Both the position numbers and the translations under genes were made by a program. Shown here one piece after another: positions 4,208 to 6,036 of a stretch of DNA of 6,036 bases. The DNA lies in contig JACADX010000380.1 in NCBI GenBank assembly GCA_013389125.1, forward strand, positions 1 to 6,036, given 5' to 3'. The notes beneath the pieces are model-generated. The model was not told where the DNA came from and did not search any database. It saw only the letters and a program-made list of their open reading frames with translations. Within the stretch, counting starts at the first letter, position 1; the number at the start of each line of letters is the position of its first letter. This stretch comes from Parvularculaceae bacterium (lineage in GTDB: Bacteria; Pseudomonadota; Alphaproteobacteria; Caulobacterales; Parvularculaceae).

Positions 4208-6036
4208 ATGGCCAACACAGTCGCAGTGTTTGATACGACAAATGTGCTTGTCGGAACGTTTTCCACGATACAGGCGGCAGTCGACGCATCGAGCGCCGGC
4301 TATGCAATCCACATCAGCGCCGGCACTTACGCGGAAAGCGTCGTCATCGACGTGCCAGTCAGCATTTTCGGAGCGGGCGCGGGGCAGACGATCGTTGCGC
4401 CGCCGTCCGGAAGCGGCTTTCTTATCAATAGCGATCTCGGCACGAGCGCGACGCTCGCGATCGACGGGGTCACCTTTTCCGGTTCGCCGGACGCGTCGGG
4501 GGTCGAATTCGCTTCGACAGGCGTTCTCGGCACGCTGCAAATCACCAATTCCGAATTCGAGTTGAATTACCGCAACGGCCTTTCGGTGATCGGCGGGGCG
4601 GGCGGCGCGGACCTCGACAATGTCGTCGTCTCGAACGTCGCCTTCTTCTCGAATGGCGGCGACCCGGCGACGCAAACGTCTTCCGGCGACGGCGACCTCA
4701 TCTTCTTCCAGTTTTACGGCGACGCGACCATCTCAAATGTCGCCATCACCGGGGCCGTCGTAGGCTCTGGTCCGGCCGAGAACGCCATCCAGTTCCGCGG
4801 CGACGCGGGCCCTATGGGGAGCGTCACGCTGACGGATGTCGCGATCAGCGGGCCTTATGAGAAGCAGCCGATCGCTGTCTTCAATTACACGAATATTGAC
4901 GGCATGTCGGTAACGAACGTCACCGTTTCGTCCGACTCGACGTCGTTCCAGCTCGCGGCGAATTTCGACGGCGTCAACGGCGACATCGACATCGGGTCCC
5001 TCGGCATCGACGCGACGGCGTCGCCCGATCCCGTGGCGCTGCAGGGCGGAACGGCGGCGCAGGTCCTGACGGGGGGCGCGGAGGACACGGTTCTTTTCGG
5101 ACGCGGCGGAAACGACTCGCTGAACGGCGGCGGCGGCGACGATCTCGCGGTCTATGCCGGGTCAAGCCTCGACGCGACGATCACCGCGACCGTAAACGGC
5201 GAAGGTTTCGCCACAAGCTTCGCCTCGGTCACCGACAATAATGCGCTGTCCGGCGGCGATGAGGGCGCTGACGCCTTGACCAGCGTTGAGTCGGTCACCT
5301 TCCTCGGCGACGGCGCGACGCTTTCGGTTGGCGATCCCGTTCAGCTCTTTGACGGATCCGGCAACATCGTCGGAACCTTCACGACCATCCAGGCCGCCGT
5401 CGACGCGGCGGCCGACGGCTATACGGTGCTTGTCGACGCCGGCACATACGCCGAGCAGGTGACGGTGAACAATATCGATAACCTGACGATCCGCGGCGTT
5501 AACGGCGCCGTGACGATCGAAGCCCCGGCGAGTCTCGTCCAAACATCGACGTCGTCGAGCGGGCGCGAAGTTTTTTCGATCATTACGGTTGAAGATTCCG
5601 ACAACGTCGTCCTGGATGGGATCAGCGTCGATGGTCTTGGCAATACGACCGGCCTATCGGGGTCGAATCCCAATAATGTCGGCGTCTTCTACCGCAACTC
5701 GTCGGGCGGCCTCGAAAACGTCGATGTCGCCGGCATCCGCGACCCCTATGCGGGAGGCGTGACGGCGGGAGGCGATCCCGTCTTGAGCGGATTGCAGCGC
5801 GGCGTCGGGGTGCAGGCCGACAACGACGCTGGACCGCCGAAGCCGTTCTTCATGCACGGCGGAACGATCAGCGACTTTCAGAAAAACGCCACGGTCTTCG
5901 GCTACGCAGATCTCGACGTCTCAGGCGTTACGGTCATCGGCGGCGGGGCGCAGACGATCATCGCGCAGAACGGCTTCCAGGCCTTCGGCTCGACGGGCTC
6001 GATCTCCGGCAACGATATTTCCGGGATCGGCTACGC
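4208..6036 (+). CDS. Parallel beta-helix protein with central RTX patch, 3' end outside window
   Basis: An open frame of 609 codons runs off the window without a stop. An in-frame ATG at 4205 is the alternative start; spacing from GGAGG favours 4208, and residues below count from there. Residues 5-275 look like a right-handed parallel beta-helix. They open with a cap motif containing FSTIQAAVDA and AGTYAE, followed by short T/V-rich rungs such as LQITNSEFE and VTLTDVAIS. Residues 289-315 are three RTX units, and 354-369 carry an RTX-associated ALTSVESVTF segment. From residue 378 the cap motif returns (FTTIQAAVDA, AGTYAE) and a second helix domain begins. This fold is shared by pectin-lyase-like and other polysaccharide-active enzymes and by adhesins. 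No catalytic motif is recognisable, so substrate and activity are open. There is no signal peptide and only three lysines. With the RTX patch this suggests type I export, with the signal beyond the window. More modules probably follow. Confidence 0.9.
   Translation, partial: MANTVAVFDTTNVLVGTFSTIQAAVDASSAGYAIHISAGTYAESVVIDVPVSIFGAGAGQTIVAPPSGSGFLINSDLGTSATLAIDGVTFSGSPDASGVEFASTGVLGTLQITNSEFELNYRNGLSVIGGAGGADLDNVVVSNVAFFSNGGDPATQTSSGDGDLIFFQFYGDATISNVAITGAVVGSGPAENAIQFRGDAGPMGSVTLTDVAISGPYEKQPIAVFNYTNIDGMSVTNVTVSSDSTSFQLAANFDGVNGDIDIGSLGIDATASPDPVALQGGTAAQVLTGGAEDTVLFGRGGNDSLNGGGGDDLAVYAGSSLDATITATVNGEGFATSFASVTDNNALSGGDEGADALTSVESVTFLGDGATLSVGDPVQLFDGSGNIVGTFTTIQAAVDAAADGYTVLVDAGTYAEQVTVNNIDNLTIRGVNGAVTIEAPASLVQTSTSSSGREVFSIITVEDSDNVVLDGISVDGLGNTTGLSGSNPNNVGVFYRNSSGGLENVDVAGIRDPYAGGVTAGGDPVLSGLQRGVGVQADNDAGPPKPFFMHGGTISDFQKNATVFGYADLDVSGVTVIGGGAQTIIAQNGFQAFGSTGSISGNDISGIGY
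4220..4348 (+). repeat. Beta-helix cap motif, copy 1
   Basis: This 43-residue stretch (residues 5-47) contains VGTF, TIQAAVDA, GY and AGTYAE. It matches copy 2 at 5339-5467 at 24 of 43 positions without gaps. The TIQAAVDA...AGTYAE pattern is typical of the first turn of pectinesterase-like and related beta-helix domains. Confidence 0.85.
5072..5152 (+). repeat. RTX patch inside the beta-helix protein, 3 units
   Basis: Residues 289-315 read as GGAEDTVLF, GRGGNDSLN and GGGGDDLAV, three nine-residue calcium-binding units. The second and third match the RTX pattern well. They sit between the two beta-helix domains, a position like that of the R-modules of AlgE-type epimerases. Confidence 0.85.
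5339..5467 (+). repeat. Beta-helix cap motif, copy 2
   Basis: This is the second copy of the 43-residue cap (residues 378-420), 373 residues (1119 bp) after copy 1. It marks the start of the second beta-helix domain, whose end lies beyond the window. Confidence 0.85.

Noticed and set aside
4208..6036. Alginate C5-epimerase or pectate lyase assignment for the second gene
   Set aside because: The fold and RTX mix fit in outline, but I found no epimerase Asp-Pro-His-type active-site motif or lyase catalytic pattern in the visible part.

Overview
The window is GC-rich DNA (by eye strongly G/C at third codon positions). It carries two large same-strand genes for repeat-built, very acidic, presumably secreted calcium-binding proteins. 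The four internal serralysin-C-domain-like modules of the first protein and its C-terminal type I export end (ending in D-D-F-T-F-G) resemble alphaproteobacterial RTX proteins, probably Hyphomicrobiales. That taxonomic placement is an inference from style, not a database match.

Layout. Positions 1-181 are a leader region with a possible tail of an upstream gene (stop at 21-23), a striking (GGGC)5-GGGG tract at 23-46 and a good Shine-Dalgarno. Positions 182-3907 encode a complete 1241-residue protein that is almost entirely RTX. It has about 69 nonapeptide units in seven blocks, four internal modules resembling the serralysin (peptidase M10) C-terminal domain, and a separate non-repetitive C-terminal export segment. 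The first 950 residues are two copies of one super-repeat (long RTX block, M10C-like module, medium RTX block, an ISGIE-containing spacer, short RTX block, M10C-like module). An unbroken 24-unit RTX array follows. Positions 3908-4204 are intergenic, with an imperfect stem-loop, an AT-rich pocket and a nested GC-rich inverted repeat before the next ribosome binding site. From 4208 to the window edge runs a second, incomplete gene. Its product has a right-handed parallel beta-helix domain, then a three-unit RTX patch with an RTX-associated segment, then a second beta-helix domain that begins with the same cap motif as the first.

How they fit together. Neither protein starts with a Sec signal peptide. 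Both are nearly free of lysine and rich in Asp and Gly. This suits type I secretion followed by calcium-driven folding outside the cell. No ABC exporter, membrane-fusion protein or outer-membrane channel lies in the window. The first protein has no recognisable enzymatic domain (no HExxH zinc site) and may be structural, adhesive or matrix-forming. The second has a fold used by polysaccharide-active enzymes and adhesins. A joint role in the cell surface or extracellular matrix is a reasonable guess but is not shown by the sequence. All other open frames on either strand look like shadows of the 27-bp-periodic RTX coding sequence.
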